Source: Calditrichota bacterium
GTDB lineage: Bacteria > Electryoneota > RPQS01
Length of the DNA: 64,000 nt
Direction of reading: 5' to 3'
NCBI GenBank assembly: GCA_020637445.1
Contig: JACJVZ010000002.1
Span: 496,001 to 560,000, forward strand
Shown: positions 50,545 through 58,871 of the stretch, piece by piece
Numbering within the stretch: the first letter of the stretch is position 1
Layout of the letters: each line of letters begins with the position of its first letter
Notes under the pieces: model-generated
Told to the model about the DNA's origin: nothing
Seen by the model: only the letters and a program-made list of their open reading frames with translations
Database searches by the model: none
Made by a program: the position numbers and the translations under genes

Positions 50545-52596
50545 TTACTTCATCAACACAATCTTGCGCGTGCTGTTGAAGTTTTGCTGCGCGCCCTGAG
50601 CATCCAAACGGTAGAAGTAAACGCCGCTGGACAAATTGCTCGCGTCCCAACTGACAGTATGCGTACCCGCTTCAAACGAGCCTTCAGCCAAAGTCGCGAC
50701 TTCGCGGCCCAGCAGATCGTATACGGACAGCTTGACATTCGAACGTACCGGCAAGGCGAACGGAATCGTCGTCTCGGGGTTGAACGGATTCGGATAATTT
50801 TGCATCAGGCTGAATTCCGTGGGCATCACTGCCGGAGCTTCGGGAGTCGCGGTGATTCCATAGAGCCAGTTCAAGCAAGATTCCAAGAACGACGCGCGGG
50901 TCGCAGTCGAAGATACCGCTTCCAAACCGAAAGCAAGATAAATGGCCTTGTAGGTTCCGCTGTTCACGGACAATCCGGCGCCCTGTGTGCTGTCGTTATA
51001 AAGCTGATCATAATTCATGATCATCGTCGCTTCACTGCTGCGCAGCTCGATCGAAGACTGGCGGTTTTGGTTGTTGGCGCCTTCGCCTCCGACGATGGAG
51101 ACCGCCGCGCCGTCAGCCCACGTGCCGCTGATACCGGAAACCGAGGTTCCGATCGGGAAAGGACGAATGTAACGCGCGTGCAGATAGTCCGTGAAGAGCT
51201 GGTCGTTGCGCATGTCAAAGCCGATACCTTGTCCGGTCAGCAGCAGTTTGCCGCCCGCATCCAAGTAGTCTTGAATGTTGATTTGGTCAATCGGCGTCAG
51301 CGTTTCTTGGAACAGGTCGCCCGTGAACCACACGAGAATATCTACGCCGTCAAACAGCGAATAGTCGACGTCGTCGAGGCTCGTATCCCACCAGCCCCAT
51401 ACGATGTTCATCTGCGTATCTATCGCGTCGAACGCTTGCTCGTAGTAGGTCTCGTAGGTATTACCGCCGTCGGCGTCAATCACCAAAACATCCAAACCGG
51501 CCATCAAACGCCAGTTGTAGCCCACTTCAATAAGCTCGTTGCCCGTGGATTGGACATTCAGACCAAAGCGGGCGTGTCCGGGATTGCCGTTCGGATTCGC
51601 GCGGATAATCAAGAACGTCGATTCGCCCGAAGCCAACGAAACGGAAATTTGATCCGGATTCGAGGTGCCGCCGCTTTCTTCGACGCTGTGCGCCCAGCCG
51701 GTCGGCCAGTCGCCAGTCAGCGATACGGTGTAAATGTCGTCCTGCAAACCCTCGTTTGACAACTGGATAATATAACCTTGCTCGCCGCCGGCAGGGCTGA
51801 CCATCAACTGTGCCGGATTGTCATTCGTGGTCGAAAACGCATAGTCCTGAGAAACATGGCTCCATGCACCCTGCAAGATTTCTCTTGTGCTGTTGTTTTG
51901 AACGAAAACAACGACGGAAAGATTCGCGACATCCCACGAAGCATCGCGACCTAAGGTGATGCTAAAATCGTAGGGGCTTCCGGGAGAAGGAGTTATCGGC
52001 GTACCAGCGCTGAAATTTGGAGCAGCATCACAAAAGATGTCAGGAAAGTACGTTTCTCCATTTGAGCCGGGGGGAGAGGTGTAAGAGACCTCGTCTCGAA
52101 TCAGAACAGCATACAAATTGGAATTGGACATCGACTCCTCTGCGGTGACCGTTCCACTAACTTGAACCGTAGTTGGAGTTAGCGTCAAGGCAACCAAGTC
52201 GTCAATGGTGCAAGGAGACGGCGTCGCGTAGCGCGTTCGGATTGTGTTTCGGAGCGTTGTTGTGCTCTGGCCGAAGTTAGTAACTCCATCCGCGAAGCCC
52301 TGAGGCACAGAGTTCACGCTATAATAGTTGCGCCTCTGGTTGCACTCCGTCACATTGTAGTGGTGAAACGCATCATTGTCAGGTACAGGCCACGAAACGT
52401 GCGTCTTAATCGATATCACCGTGTCACGACCCATGGCATTTAATACACTACGCTCTTGTGGATTCCACGATGCGCAAGGCGGGCAATTCCATTGCGTGAA
52501 GGCGTCAATAATAACGCACTGGCGTTGAGCTGCTATTCCCAGAGCAGGAACAATCAGAATCGTCGCAATCAGAACAATCTTCTTTGTGAATGACAT
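50545..52596 (-). CDS. Secreted thioredoxin-like (Omp28-type) protein with type IX sorting domain
   Basis: 683 residues from ATG 52596, which opens the signal peptide (MSFTKKIVLIATILIVPALG). Residues ~24-160 look thioredoxin-like in the Omp28 style: CVIIDAFTQWNCPPCASWNP contains a CPPC site right after the first strand. Residues ~255-360 are a beta domain (LMVSPAGGEQGYIIQLSNEG); ~370-570 look like a class I glutamine-amidotransferase-like or flavodoxin-like fold (LDVLVIDADGGNTYETYYEQ, DVDYSLFDGVDILVWFTGDL, LTGQGIGFDMRND). The sorting domain starts NYPNPFNPETTIPFAL and ends VLMK. It may handle disulfides at the cell surface; the Cys-rich protein gene lies directly upstream. Confidence 0.8.
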   Translation of the reverse strand: MSFTKKIVLIATILIVPALGIAAQRQCVIIDAFTQWNCPPCASWNPQERSVLNAMGRDTVISIKTHVSWPVPDNDAFHHYNVTECNQRRNYYSVNSVPQGFADGVTNFGQSTTTLRNTIRTRYATPSPCTIDDLVALTLTPTTVQVSGTVTAEESMSNSNLYAVLIRDEVSYTSPPGSNGETYFPDIFCDAAPNFSAGTPITPSPGSPYDFSITLGRDASWDVANLSVVVFVQNNSTREILQGAWSHVSQDYAFSTTNDNPAQLMVSPAGGEQGYIIQLSNEGLQDDIYTVSLTGDWPTGWAHSVEESGGTSNPDQISVSLASGESTFLIIRANPNGNPGHARFGLNVQSTGNELIEVGYNWRLMAGLDVLVIDADGGNTYETYYEQAFDAIDTQMNIVWGWWDTSLDDVDYSLFDGVDILVWFTGDLFQETLTPIDQINIQDYLDAGGKLLLTGQGIGFDMRNDQLFTDYLHARYIRPFPIGTSVSGISGTWADGAAVSIVGGEGANNQNRQSSIELRSSEATMIMNYDQLYNDSTQGAGLSVNSGTYKAIYLAFGLEAVSSTATRASFLESCLNWLYGITATPEAPAVMPTEFSLMQNYPNPFNPETTIPFALPVRSNVKLSVYDLLGREVATLAEGSFEAGTHTVSWDASNLSSGVYFYRLDAQGAQQNFNSTRKIVLMK

Positions 52597-52639
52597 AAGG
52601 CATCCATCCGTATATTTTAAACCACTTAGTATTATGCTC

Positions 52640-53104
52640 TCATTGGCAACAAGTGCACGAAGTGAAGAACAAGCCGAACCGCACTTCGGAATTCGCGCAC
52701 GATGTACAATTGACCTCTTGATCGACATTGTTGCAGACATTCAGGCATACTCGGATCTTGTAGTACCTGTCGTTGTCACATGTCAACCAAATCGCCCCGC
52801 TTCCATAGTCTTGGCAGTTGTCTAGATCTCCTGCCGACAGTACCACTGTACCTGTTTCATCTAGAATCGTAATACACGCAGAACAAGCGTTGGTGAAATT
52901 TTCTATCTTATACTGCCATAAGTACTGTGCATTGCAAGGTACTTTGAGGTAGTACTCGGAGCACCCATCACAATCACTGTAGGTGCAAGTCGCGTCGGTG
53001 TATAGCTTGCAAAAACCTTGGGGGCATTGACCGCATTGCCCATACGCACAGGAAAGGAAAGCACCAAGCAAAACAACCGAAAAGAAAACAACAAGGCGTT
53101 TCAT
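52640..53104 (-). CDS. Small secreted cysteine-rich protein
   Basis: 154 residues with a signal peptide (about 1-22, ending AYGQ) and a strong AGGAGG ribosome-binding site. The mature ~132 residues contain 18 Cys, an even number, several in CxxC or CC form (CGQCPQGFC, CDGC, CSAC, CTSC, CTCC), so the protein is probably held by disulfides. No family recognised. The downstream neighbour, 43 bp away on the same strand, is a secreted protein with a CPPC thioredoxin-like domain; one may fold or reduce the other. That link is inference from position. Confidence 0.65.
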   Translation of the reverse strand: MKRLVVFFSVVLLGAFLSCAYGQCGQCPQGFCKLYTDATCTYSDCDGCSEYYLKVPCNAQYLWQYKIENFTNACSACITILDETGTVVLSAGDLDNCQDYGSGAIWLTCDNDRYYKIRVCLNVCNNVDQEVNCTSCANSEVRFGLFFTSCTCCQ

Positions 53105-53163
53105 CGTAACCTCCTGAAATGTTTTTAGGACGGTAACTCAAAACAACGCATTACTTATCCCTA

Positions 53164-53191
53164 AATATAGTTGTTTCTTAGGCCAATTCAA
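53164..53191 (-). promoter_or_regulatory. Promoter of the cysteine-rich protein gene
   Basis: On the minus strand: TTGAAT (53191-53186), 16 bp, TATATT (53169-53164). Leader of about 53 nt to the ATG at 53104. Confidence 0.45.
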
Positions 53192-53407
53192 GCACTTTAT
53201 TGGCTTTCGCAAATGACGGACCGGACCTGATAACAAACTACACTTCCCTTTATTTGCCCCCTTCTTCTTTTCTAACAATTTGATAATATTGAACTAATAA
53301 ATAATCATATGAGATGCTGAGGCGCACAGGCAACGCAGCTCCGCCATTGCAAAATAACAAAGAGAGGCGCAAAGGTGCAATCGGTGCATTCAGTTACATA
53401 TAAGAAA

Positions 53408-53433
53408 GGCCCGGAAACGGGGGTTTCCGGGCC
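53408..53433 (-). terminator. Terminator of the phosphomannomutase gene
   Basis: GGCCCGGAAAC-GGGG-GTTTCCGGGCC; on the minus strand TTTCTTA follows. Confidence 0.7.
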
Positions 53434-53484
53434 ACTGAACCTCAGGCCTCTGTCACGATTTCAAAAGCCATGTCATCCCGTAAG

Positions 53485-54870
53485 TTAGTGCCCGCCCGAC
53501 GCATTGGGGTCAAAGGTGAAGCCCGCGTCTTTCAGGACTTTGGAGACATCTTCTTGAATGCTGTCGAGCTTGTCTTGCGATTTGGCTTCGATGCGCAGGA
53601 CCAAAGTCGGCTGCGTATTCGAGGCGCGCACGAGCGCCCAGTTGCCGTCGCCGAAATTCACACGCACCCCGTCGAGATCAATCGTTTCCAAACCGCGGGC
53701 TTTGAACGAGTGCTTCACTTTGTCGACCACGTCGAATTTCACTTCGTCGGGACAATCGACGCGAATTTCGGGCGTCGAATAGGTTTTCGGCAAATCGGAG
53801 AGTTCTTGTGCGAGTGAGTGCGGCAAGCGCGAGACGATTTCAAGCAAACGACCGGCTGAATAAATGCCGTCATCAAATCCAAAAAATCTATCGGCAAAGA
53901 AAAAGTGTCCGCTCATTTCACCCGCGAGCGCGGCCTTCTCGTCCCAGAGTTTGCTCTTTATCAGTGCGTGGCCCGTTTTCCACATGATGGGAGTGCCGCC
54001 GTGTTTTTTCACGTCCGCGAAGAAATTCTCGCTGCACTTCACGTCCGCGATGACTTTTGCGCCGGGCAGGTTTTTCAAAATGCTGCGCGCAAAAAGCGTC
54101 ATCAGCATATCGCCCCAAATCACTTTGCCCGAGCCGTCGATGGCGCCGAGTCTGTCCGCGTCGCCGTCGAAACCGACGCCGAGTTCGAGCTTGTTGTCGG
54201 CAACAAGTTTCTTCAGCGCGACAAGATTCTTCTCGACCGTCGGGTCTGGATGGTGGTTGGGGAAACGGCCGTCGACTTCGGTGTAGATGTCAAAAACCTC
54301 CGCGCCGATTTCGCGGAAAATTTGCGGGCCACACATGCCGCCCACGCCGTTGCCGCTGTCCACGCCGACGCGCACTTTGCGCTCGAGTTTCAAGTTTGCG
54401 GTCAGCCATGCGATGTAGTCGGGTAGAATGTTGGACGACGACTGCTTGCCGTCGCTCTTTTCGTAATCTTTGCGTTCGCAGAGTCCGCGAATCTCCTGAA
54501 TCATCGCGCCGTGAATCGACGTCTTGCCGTAGGCCATTTTGATGCCGTTGAATTCGGGCGGATTGTGCGAACCGGTGACTTGAATGCCGCCGTCGGTTTC
54601 GAGTTTCACGGCGGAATAGTAAAGCACCGGAGTCGGCACCTGACCGACGTCGATCAGCTCAAGTCCGGTTGTGAGCAGACCGGATTTCAGATCGTTGACG
54701 ATGCGTTCGCTGGTCAGACGTCCGTCGCGGCCGACAGTGAATTTCTTCGCGCCTTTCCGGCGAATGAACGTGCCGATTCCGCGGCCCAGTTCGTAAACAA
54801 CTTCAGGTGTCAGGTCGTCCGCGACGACGCCGCGAATATCATATTCGCGAAAAATGTTGGGATTAATCAT
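53485..54870 (-). CDS. Phosphomannomutase/phosphoglucomutase
   Basis: 461 residues, all four alpha-phosphohexomutase domains. Start MINPNIFREYDIRGVV. Catalytic phosphoserine S101 in VTGSHNPPEFNGIK; metal loop DGDADR (D235, D237, D239); sugar-binding GEMSGH (E318, S320); phosphate loop RASNTQPTLVLR. It interconverts hexose 6- and 1-phosphates; in bacteria of this type it usually supplies mannose 1-phosphate for GDP-mannose, which fits gmd at 36586. Mannose versus glucose preference cannot be read safely. The gene has the same pyrimidine-rich leader as etfA and the SET gene at 58868. Confidence 0.92.
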   Translation of the reverse strand: MINPNIFREYDIRGVVADDLTPEVVYELGRGIGTFIRRKGAKKFTVGRDGRLTSERIVNDLKSGLLTTGLELIDVGQVPTPVLYYSAVKLETDGGIQVTGSHNPPEFNGIKMAYGKTSIHGAMIQEIRGLCERKDYEKSDGKQSSSNILPDYIAWLTANLKLERKVRVGVDSGNGVGGMCGPQIFREIGAEVFDIYTEVDGRFPNHHPDPTVEKNLVALKKLVADNKLELGVGFDGDADRLGAIDGSGKVIWGDMLMTLFARSILKNLPGAKVIADVKCSENFFADVKKHGGTPIMWKTGHALIKSKLWDEKAALAGEMSGHFFFADRFFGFDDGIYSAGRLLEIVSRLPHSLAQELSDLPKTYSTPEIRVDCPDEVKFDVVDKVKHSFKARGLETIDLDGVRVNFGDGNWALVRASNTQPTLVLRIEAKSQDKLDSIQEDVSKVLKDAGFTFDPNASGGH

Positions 54871-54913
54871 GAGGGGTTCGAGAAAATATGAAATATGAAA
54901 TCAGAAATAAAAG
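54871..54913 (-). promoter_or_regulatory. Pyrimidine-rich leader of phosphomannomutase
   Basis: On the minus strand it reads TTATTTCTGATTTCATATTT, then CATATTTTCTC, then GAACCCCTC before the ATG. It matches the leaders at 37855 and 59405. Confidence 0.5.
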
Positions 54914-54925
54914 AGGGGCATGTTC

Positions 54926-54987
54926 CGCCGTTGTTGGTCTCCTGACCAGCAACGGCGCCATTGCGGGTGTAGACACCCACAACGGCG
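54926..54987. repeat. REP-B copies 3 and 4, inverted pair
   Basis: 54926-54957 reads CGCCGTTGTTGGT...ACCAGCAACGGCG and 54956-54987 reads CGCCATTGCGGGTGT...ACACCCACAACGGCG. The second is almost the exact reverse complement of 6487-6518. The head-to-head arrangement resembles the BIME elements of enterobacteria. Confidence 0.7.
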
Positions 54988-54994
54988 ATTCTAT

Positions 54995-55495
54995 CTAAAC
55001 ATGCAGCCAAACATCGTGCGGCAGATCCCACTTGATGATGCGCTTTTCGATGCCGGCGCCTAATCGCTTGGCGACGTTTTGCGAGGGAATATTTTCGGGG
55101 CTGATCAGAGAAATGACACGCTTGTAACAAAACCGTGATCTGGCGAAGTCGCGGCAGTGGCGCGCGGCTTCGGTGGCGTAGCCTTTGTGCCAGTGTTTGC
55201 GCATCAACAGATAGCCGACTTCAGCTTCGAACACGCCTTCGACTTCCTGCAAGAGTATTCCGCACTGACCTAAGAACTCGCCGGTCTCGAGTGATTCGAG
55301 AGCATAAAACGAATGCCCATCGCGCTCCATACGGGCGAGTGACCGCTCGATCCACTGTTGTGTTTCTTCGCGTGTGAACACGTTTGGATAGTGGCGCATG
55401 ACTTCCGCGTCGCCGTGAAGGTCGCACATGACGTCCAGATAGTCGAGCGTCAACGGCGCAAAACGAATGCGTTCGGAAGGAGGCGGGACTATCAT
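54995..55495 (-). CDS. GNAT-family N-acetyltransferase (RimJ/RimL-like)
   Basis: 166 residues. Pattern of the RimJ/RimL branch: RIRFAPLTLDYLDVMCDLHG, EVMRHYPNVFTREETQQWIE, ETGEFLGQCGILLQ, EAEVGYLLMRKHWHKGYATE (acetyl-CoA-binding region) and SPENIPSQNVAKRLGAGIE. It transfers an acetyl group to a protein N-terminus or a small molecule; substrate unknown. It follows the membrane-protein gene with no gap (TAGATG), so the two are coupled. Confidence 0.88.
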   Translation of the reverse strand: MIVPPPSERIRFAPLTLDYLDVMCDLHGDAEVMRHYPNVFTREETQQWIERSLARMERDGHSFYALESLETGEFLGQCGILLQEVEGVFEAEVGYLLMRKHWHKGYATEAARHCRDFARSRFCYKRVISLISPENIPSQNVAKRLGAGIEKRIIKWDLPHDVWLHV

Positions 55496-56119
55496 CTATG
55501 CGGATTCTGGTGTCTTACTCAAGAATGCGTTCAATTCTTCGGTCAAAACCTTCAACACTTCATCGCGGTTTTCGATTTTGCGCAAAGATCGTTTCTCAAC
55601 GGAGTCGTCAGTTTTGCGAATCAGCAACGTGTTCTTGTCCAGCGAGAAGCTCTTAATGTTTGCCCATTTGTCCGAGAAAGAATAAATCGGCCGGATGCGA
55701 ACCGTAAATCCTTCGGCCGTGCACTTCAGTTGCCGCACTGTCGGCAGCTTCGAATGAAAAAGACCGATGAAGAACAGCAGTGCGCCAACAAACATCAACA
55801 CGGATCCCGGCTGAAACCATTCGCCCGGATGCAGCTTGTGATAGCCTTCCAACATAATCACGATGCCGGCAAGAACGTCAAACCACGCGATCTTTTTGTG
55901 GCTGTGCTCGTCCTTGGCCTTCAATTCGCGAACCAACGAGACGACCAGCAAGAGCCCTGCAATCAGGCCAAGCAAGTCTATCCACGAGTGCTCATGCCAT
56001 CCCTCTTTGAGAGAGGCCACGCCCGCGATGATCAACACAAGTCCGGGAATCGAGTGATTGAACATCAGCGCGCGTTTGGCGCGCTTGGTCAAATGCAGTG
56101 GTAATGTGCGCGTGGTCAC
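55496..56119 (-). CDS. Small membrane protein of unknown function
   Basis: 207 residues. Four hydrophobic segments at ~22-38, ~46-64, ~77-93 and ~106-120, then a ~85-residue cytoplasmic beta-type domain (FTVRIRPIYSFSDKWANIKS, FSLDKNTLLIRKTDDSVEKR) that resembles a bPH/PH-like fold by pattern only. No family named with confidence. Its stop codon is directly followed by the ATG of the acetyltransferase gene. Confidence 0.6.
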   Translation of the reverse strand: MTTRTLPLHLTKRAKRALMFNHSIPGLVLIIAGVASLKEGWHEHSWIDLLGLIAGLLLVVSLVRELKAKDEHSHKKIAWFDVLAGIVIMLEGYHKLHPGEWFQPGSVLMFVGALLFFIGLFHSKLPTVRQLKCTAEGFTVRIRPIYSFSDKWANIKSFSLDKNTLLIRKTDDSVEKRSLRKIENRDEVLKVLTEELNAFLSKTPESA

Positions 56120-56173
56120 TTCGTTGTCACCTTACAGAGCTAACGTCCTTCGAGCAAGACTAACGAATCATTC

Positions 56174-56605
56174 TCAAGCGAGTTTGGCATCCAACGTGAT
56201 TTCGGCGGAGCCCATCAGCAGACGCGAAATCGGGCAGCCGCCTTTCGTTTCCACTGCGATTTCGTGGAACGTCGTCGCATCCATACCGGGGACTTTCGCC
56301 GTGCAAACGATATGCGACTTGGTGACGGTCGGCGCACCGTTGACCATGTCGAGTGTGACGTGCGCAACAGCTTCGATGCTGTCCGCGACTTTGCCCGCCT
56401 TTTCAATGCCGCCCGAAAGCGCCATCGCGTAACAGCCTGCGTGCGCCGCCGCAATCAGCTCTTCAGGGTTCGTGCCTTTACCGTCTTCAAAGCGGTCGTG
56501 AAAAGAATAATTAATGTTCTTGAGGGTGCCGGACTCGGTCGTCATGTTGCCTTTGCCGGCCTTCAGAGTGCCGCTCCAAACGGCGGTCGCTTTACGAATA
56601 GACAT
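56174..56605 (-). CDS. OsmC-family peroxiredoxin
   Basis: 143 residues. Both redox cysteines are present: C58 in AAAHAGCYAMAL and C124 in ETKGGCPISRLL; also YSFHDRFEDGKGTNPEELIA with the Arg and Glu that position the peroxidatic Cys. OsmC/Ohr proteins reduce organic hydroperoxides, using lipoylated proteins or low-molecular thiols as reductant. The bacillithiol genes begin about 0.6 kb away on the same strand, so a thiol-based reductive system here is plausible but not shown. Confidence 0.92.
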   Translation of the reverse strand: MSIRKATAVWSGTLKAGKGNMTTESGTLKNINYSFHDRFEDGKGTNPEELIAAAHAGCYAMALSGGIEKAGKVADSIEAVAHVTLDMVNGAPTVTKSHIVCTAKVPGMDATTFHEIAVETKGGCPISRLLMGSAEITLDAKLA

Positions 56606-56645
56606 GGAAGGTTCCTGAAAATAGTAAATTGAAAACAGTATTTCC

Positions 56646-56687
56646 GTGCGGAGAGATTAGCGCATCAGCGCGGTTCCCCGCCGGAAT
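56646..56687. repeat. REP-A dispersed palindromic repeat, copy 4
   Basis: GTGCGGAGAGATTAGCGC, ATCA, then GCGCGGTTCCCCGCCGGAATT. The left arm is truncated relative to copies 2 and 5. Confidence 0.65.
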
Positions 56688-56721
56688 TAGAAGGTGTGCT
56701 GCCAGATTGTAGTACGAAAAA

Positions 56722-57291
56722 TCAGTGCGCGCGGATTTCGGAAAGCGCGCGAAGCGTGTCGGGATCGCCGGGCATACCGACCAATGCGGTTTCAAGTTCG
56801 GCGATAGCTTCTGCTTTGCGGTCGAGATAGGCCAGAGTGAAACCCAATGCGCGGTGGCCAATTGCACAGTCGGGATAAAGCGTCAGACAGCGGCGAAGGC
56901 TTGTTTCGCTGTCTGGAAAACGGTACATGTATCGATAGACCACGCCTTCGTGATAGTGCGCCGACGGATCTTCGTCATCCAGCGCCAGAATTGTCTCGAG
57001 ACTCATGAGCGCGAGATCGAATTGGTGCACGCCAATTGCCCGCTTCGCGTCCAAATACAAATCCCACTTTAGCAAGAACCGTCTGTAAGCCTGCGCGTGT
57101 TCATATTCGGGACGGTGCTCAAGCACCCATTGCATCGCGCCACGGCCCTCGTTCAAGTCGTAGCCGTTGTTCAAAATCGCTTCGACCTCGTCTTCCGAGC
57201 GCGCCGGAAGTTCGGGCGGCAGATGATAAAACCGCGTTAGGTGATCACGGACTTGGACGATGAAGAAGGAAGGCACGCTTTGTTCAGACAT
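56722..57291 (-). CDS. Tetratricopeptide-repeat protein
   Basis: 189 residues, no signal peptide. Residues ~75-189 contain about three TPR units: FDLALMSLETILALDDEDPS, AHYHEGVVYRYMYRFPDSET, SLRRCLTLYPDCAIGHRALG, AYLDRKAEAIAELETALVGM. TPRs mediate protein contacts; a specific role is not evident. It overlaps the 3' end of bshA by 55 bases, an unusually long overlap, so it is the last gene of the bacillithiol transcript. The first ~70 residues are unrecognised. Confidence 0.75.
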   Translation of the reverse strand: MSEQSVPSFFIVQVRDHLTRFYHLPPELPARSEDEVEAILNNGYDLNEGRGAMQWVLEHRPEYEHAQAYRRFLLKWDLYLDAKRAIGVHQFDLALMSLETILALDDEDPSAHYHEGVVYRYMYRFPDSETSLRRCLTLYPDCAIGHRALGFTLAYLDRKAEAIAELETALVGMPGDPDTLRALSEIRAH

Positions 57292-58418
57292 TGTGCCTCC
57301 GTCTCACGCAGTGTGTCCAAGTACAGTTGTTCATATTGCGGCAGTATCGTGTCGATGTGAAAAACTTCTTCGCATCTGCGGCGGCCGGCTTGTCCCATCT
57401 TGCGCCGCAGGTTTTCGTCTTTCACAAGTTGCAAAATGCTTGCCGCCAATCCATCCACGTCGCCAACTTGATGCAAAAACCCCGTTTTGCCCTTTGTCAC
57501 AACTTCAGGTAAACCACCTACATCGTAGCCGACCACGGGCATCTCGCAGCTCATTGCTTCGAGTGCTGACAGACCGAAACTTTCTCTGTTGGACGGCAAA
57601 ACATAGACGTCGCCAACACTCAGCAGGTCGATCAAGCCCGTTTGTTTTCCCAAGAATCTGACTTCGCCTTGCAGACCCAATTCGCGTACTTGAAGTTCCG
57701 CGCTGCTGCGAATTGGACCGTCACCGACCAAAACCAATTTCGATTTCACATTCTGGCGTACTTTCGCGAACGCGTCGATGATATCAGGTATGCGTTTGAC
57801 CGGTCGGAAATTCGAAATGTGCAAGACAATCGGTTCGTCCTGCGCTGCCAGCCAATCCCGGCGCTGTACGCATTTGTCGCGTTTGTAAAGTTCCGTGTCG
57901 ATAAAATTGTAAATGACGCGGATTTCTTTTTGGCAATTCAGACTCTCGCGAGTTTCTTCCGCGAGAAATTCCGAAACGGCCGTGATCGCGTTGGACTGCT
58001 CGAGGGTAAATTTCACAACCGGCGCATAAGCTGGATGCGAGCCAACGAGCGTGATGTCCGTGCCGTGCAGCGTCGTGATCACCGGCGGCAATCCCCCGTT
58101 CATTTCGCGCGCAAGATAGGCCGCTGTCGCGTGCGGAATCGCGTAGTGCGCGTGCAGCACGTCGAGCTTATACATCTTGAAGGCGTCAAAAAGCGTCGAC
58201 GAAAGCGTCAGTGTGTAAGGCGTGTTTTCGAACAGATCGTAGCCGACTACCGGGACTTCGTGGAAATAGGTATTTTCCTGAAAAGCCGGAAGCCTGAAGG
58301 GTCTCGCCGTCGAGAAAAAATGCACCTCATGGCCGCGCATGGCCAGCGCGACTCCCAATTCCGTAGCGACGACTCCCGAGCCGCCGTAGGTGGGATAGAG
58401 GATGATGCCGATTCTCAT
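57237..58418 (-). CDS. bshA: N-acetyl-alpha-D-glucosaminyl L-malate synthase (bacillithiol step 1)
   Basis: 393 residues, GT4 family. BshA joins UDP-GlcNAc and L-malate. Typical BshA features: opening IGIILYPTYGGSGVVATELG, then HEVHFFSTARPFR, FENTPYTLTLSS, DVLHAHYAIPHATAAYLARE, VITTLHGTDITLVGSHPAYA, and the C-terminal LHISNFRPVKRIPDIIDAFA, LPSNRESFGLSALEAMSCEM followed by P-VVGYDVGGLPEV. It starts one base after the hicA stop. The extra C-terminal ~15 residues overlap the TPR gene. bshB and bshC lie upstream in the same minus-strand run, so the pathway is complete here. Confidence 0.92.
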   Translation of the reverse strand: MRIGIILYPTYGGSGVVATELGVALAMRGHEVHFFSTARPFRLPAFQENTYFHEVPVVGYDLFENTPYTLTLSSTLFDAFKMYKLDVLHAHYAIPHATAAYLAREMNGGLPPVITTLHGTDITLVGSHPAYAPVVKFTLEQSNAITAVSEFLAEETRESLNCQKEIRVIYNFIDTELYKRDKCVQRRDWLAAQDEPIVLHISNFRPVKRIPDIIDAFAKVRQNVKSKLVLVGDGPIRSSAELQVRELGLQGEVRFLGKQTGLIDLLSVGDVYVLPSNRESFGLSALEAMSCEMPVVGYDVGGLPEVVTKGKTGFLHQVGDVDGLAASILQLVKDENLRRKMGQAGRRRCEEVFHIDTILPQYEQLYLDTLRETEAQCLNKACLPSSSSKSVIT

Positions 58419-58419
58419 T

Positions 58420-58653
58420 TTATGTTTCCAACAATCTGGTCACGTAGTCCGCAACCGACATGTCAATCTCTTGAAGAATTGTGCGAATCAAGGGGCGAGG
58501 CAGGTCTTTTCCCTTGTGATAAGGAACGCAGGTCCATCTGCCGTCTGTGTGGCGGTAGTATTTGTGACTGCCTTTCTGATGAGTGAATGCAAAACCGGCG
58601 GACTCAAGAAGTTTGCCCATCCGATTCGCATTGACTATCGGAAGCTTTGTCAT
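58420..58653 (-). CDS. hicA: HicA-type mRNA interferase toxin
   Basis: 77 residues from ATG 58653, which overlaps the hicB stop by four bases. HicA's dsRBD-like fold with the catalytic His: LLESAGFAFTHQKGSHKYYR (H30), then TCVPYHKGKDLPRPLIRTIL. HicA cleaves mRNA and tmRNA unless bound by HicB. The order hicB then hicA is the less common one. The next gene, bshA, starts one base beyond its stop. All key residues are intact, so it can be active. Confidence 0.88.
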   Translation of the reverse strand: MTKLPIVNANRMGKLLESAGFAFTHQKGSHKYYRHTDGRWTCVPYHKGKDLPRPLIRTILQEIDMSVADYVTRLLET

Positions 58654-58871
58654 CCGGCTATGGCGATAGATTGCAGGCCGACAAACTCCGGATGGTCCGT
58701 AAGGTCTTCGCCTTGTTGTTCGAGCACGAGTTCTAGCACTTCTTTCATGTTTGCTCGCAACTCTTCGAGCGTGTCCGCACATGAATGTGCGCCGCGAATG
58801 CCGGGAACTGTGCCTATATAGGATTTCGACTCGGCATCCCATTCCACATAGACCATGAACTGCCTGCTCAT
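58650..58871 (-). CDS. hicB: HicB-type antitoxin
   Basis: 73 residues, a single HicB RNase-H-like domain: FMVYVEWDAESKSYIGTVPG, IRGAHSCADTLEELRANMKE, VLELVLEQQ. A C-terminal DNA-binding helix-turn-helix or ribbon-helix domain, usual in full-length HicB, is missing, so it may not repress transcription by itself. Its start overlaps the stop of the SET-domain gene (58868-58871), and its end overlaps hicA. The antitoxin thus depends on translation of the genes before it. Confidence 0.85.
   Translation of the reverse strand: MSRQFMVYVEWDAESKSYIGTVPGIRGAHSCADTLEELRANMKEVLELVLEQQGEDLTDHPEFVGLQSIAIAG

Larger units (their letters stand above)
53105..53484. other. 380-bp gap upstream of the cysteine-rich gene
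   Basis: AT-rich. It holds the promoter at 53164-53191 and the hairpin at 53408-53433 that ends the phosphomannomutase transcript. No gene seen in the remainder. Confidence 0.55.

Noticed and set aside
50179..51759. 526-codon plus-strand open frame
   Set aside because: It is antisense to two sorting-domain genes with clear motifs; its Arg/Gln/Val-rich translation is typical of a shadow frame in GC-skewed codons.
57237..57291. Frameshift at the bshA/TPR gene junction
   Set aside because: Both frames are complete with their own start and stop, and the overlap is 55 bases; it is a long overlap rather than a broken fusion.
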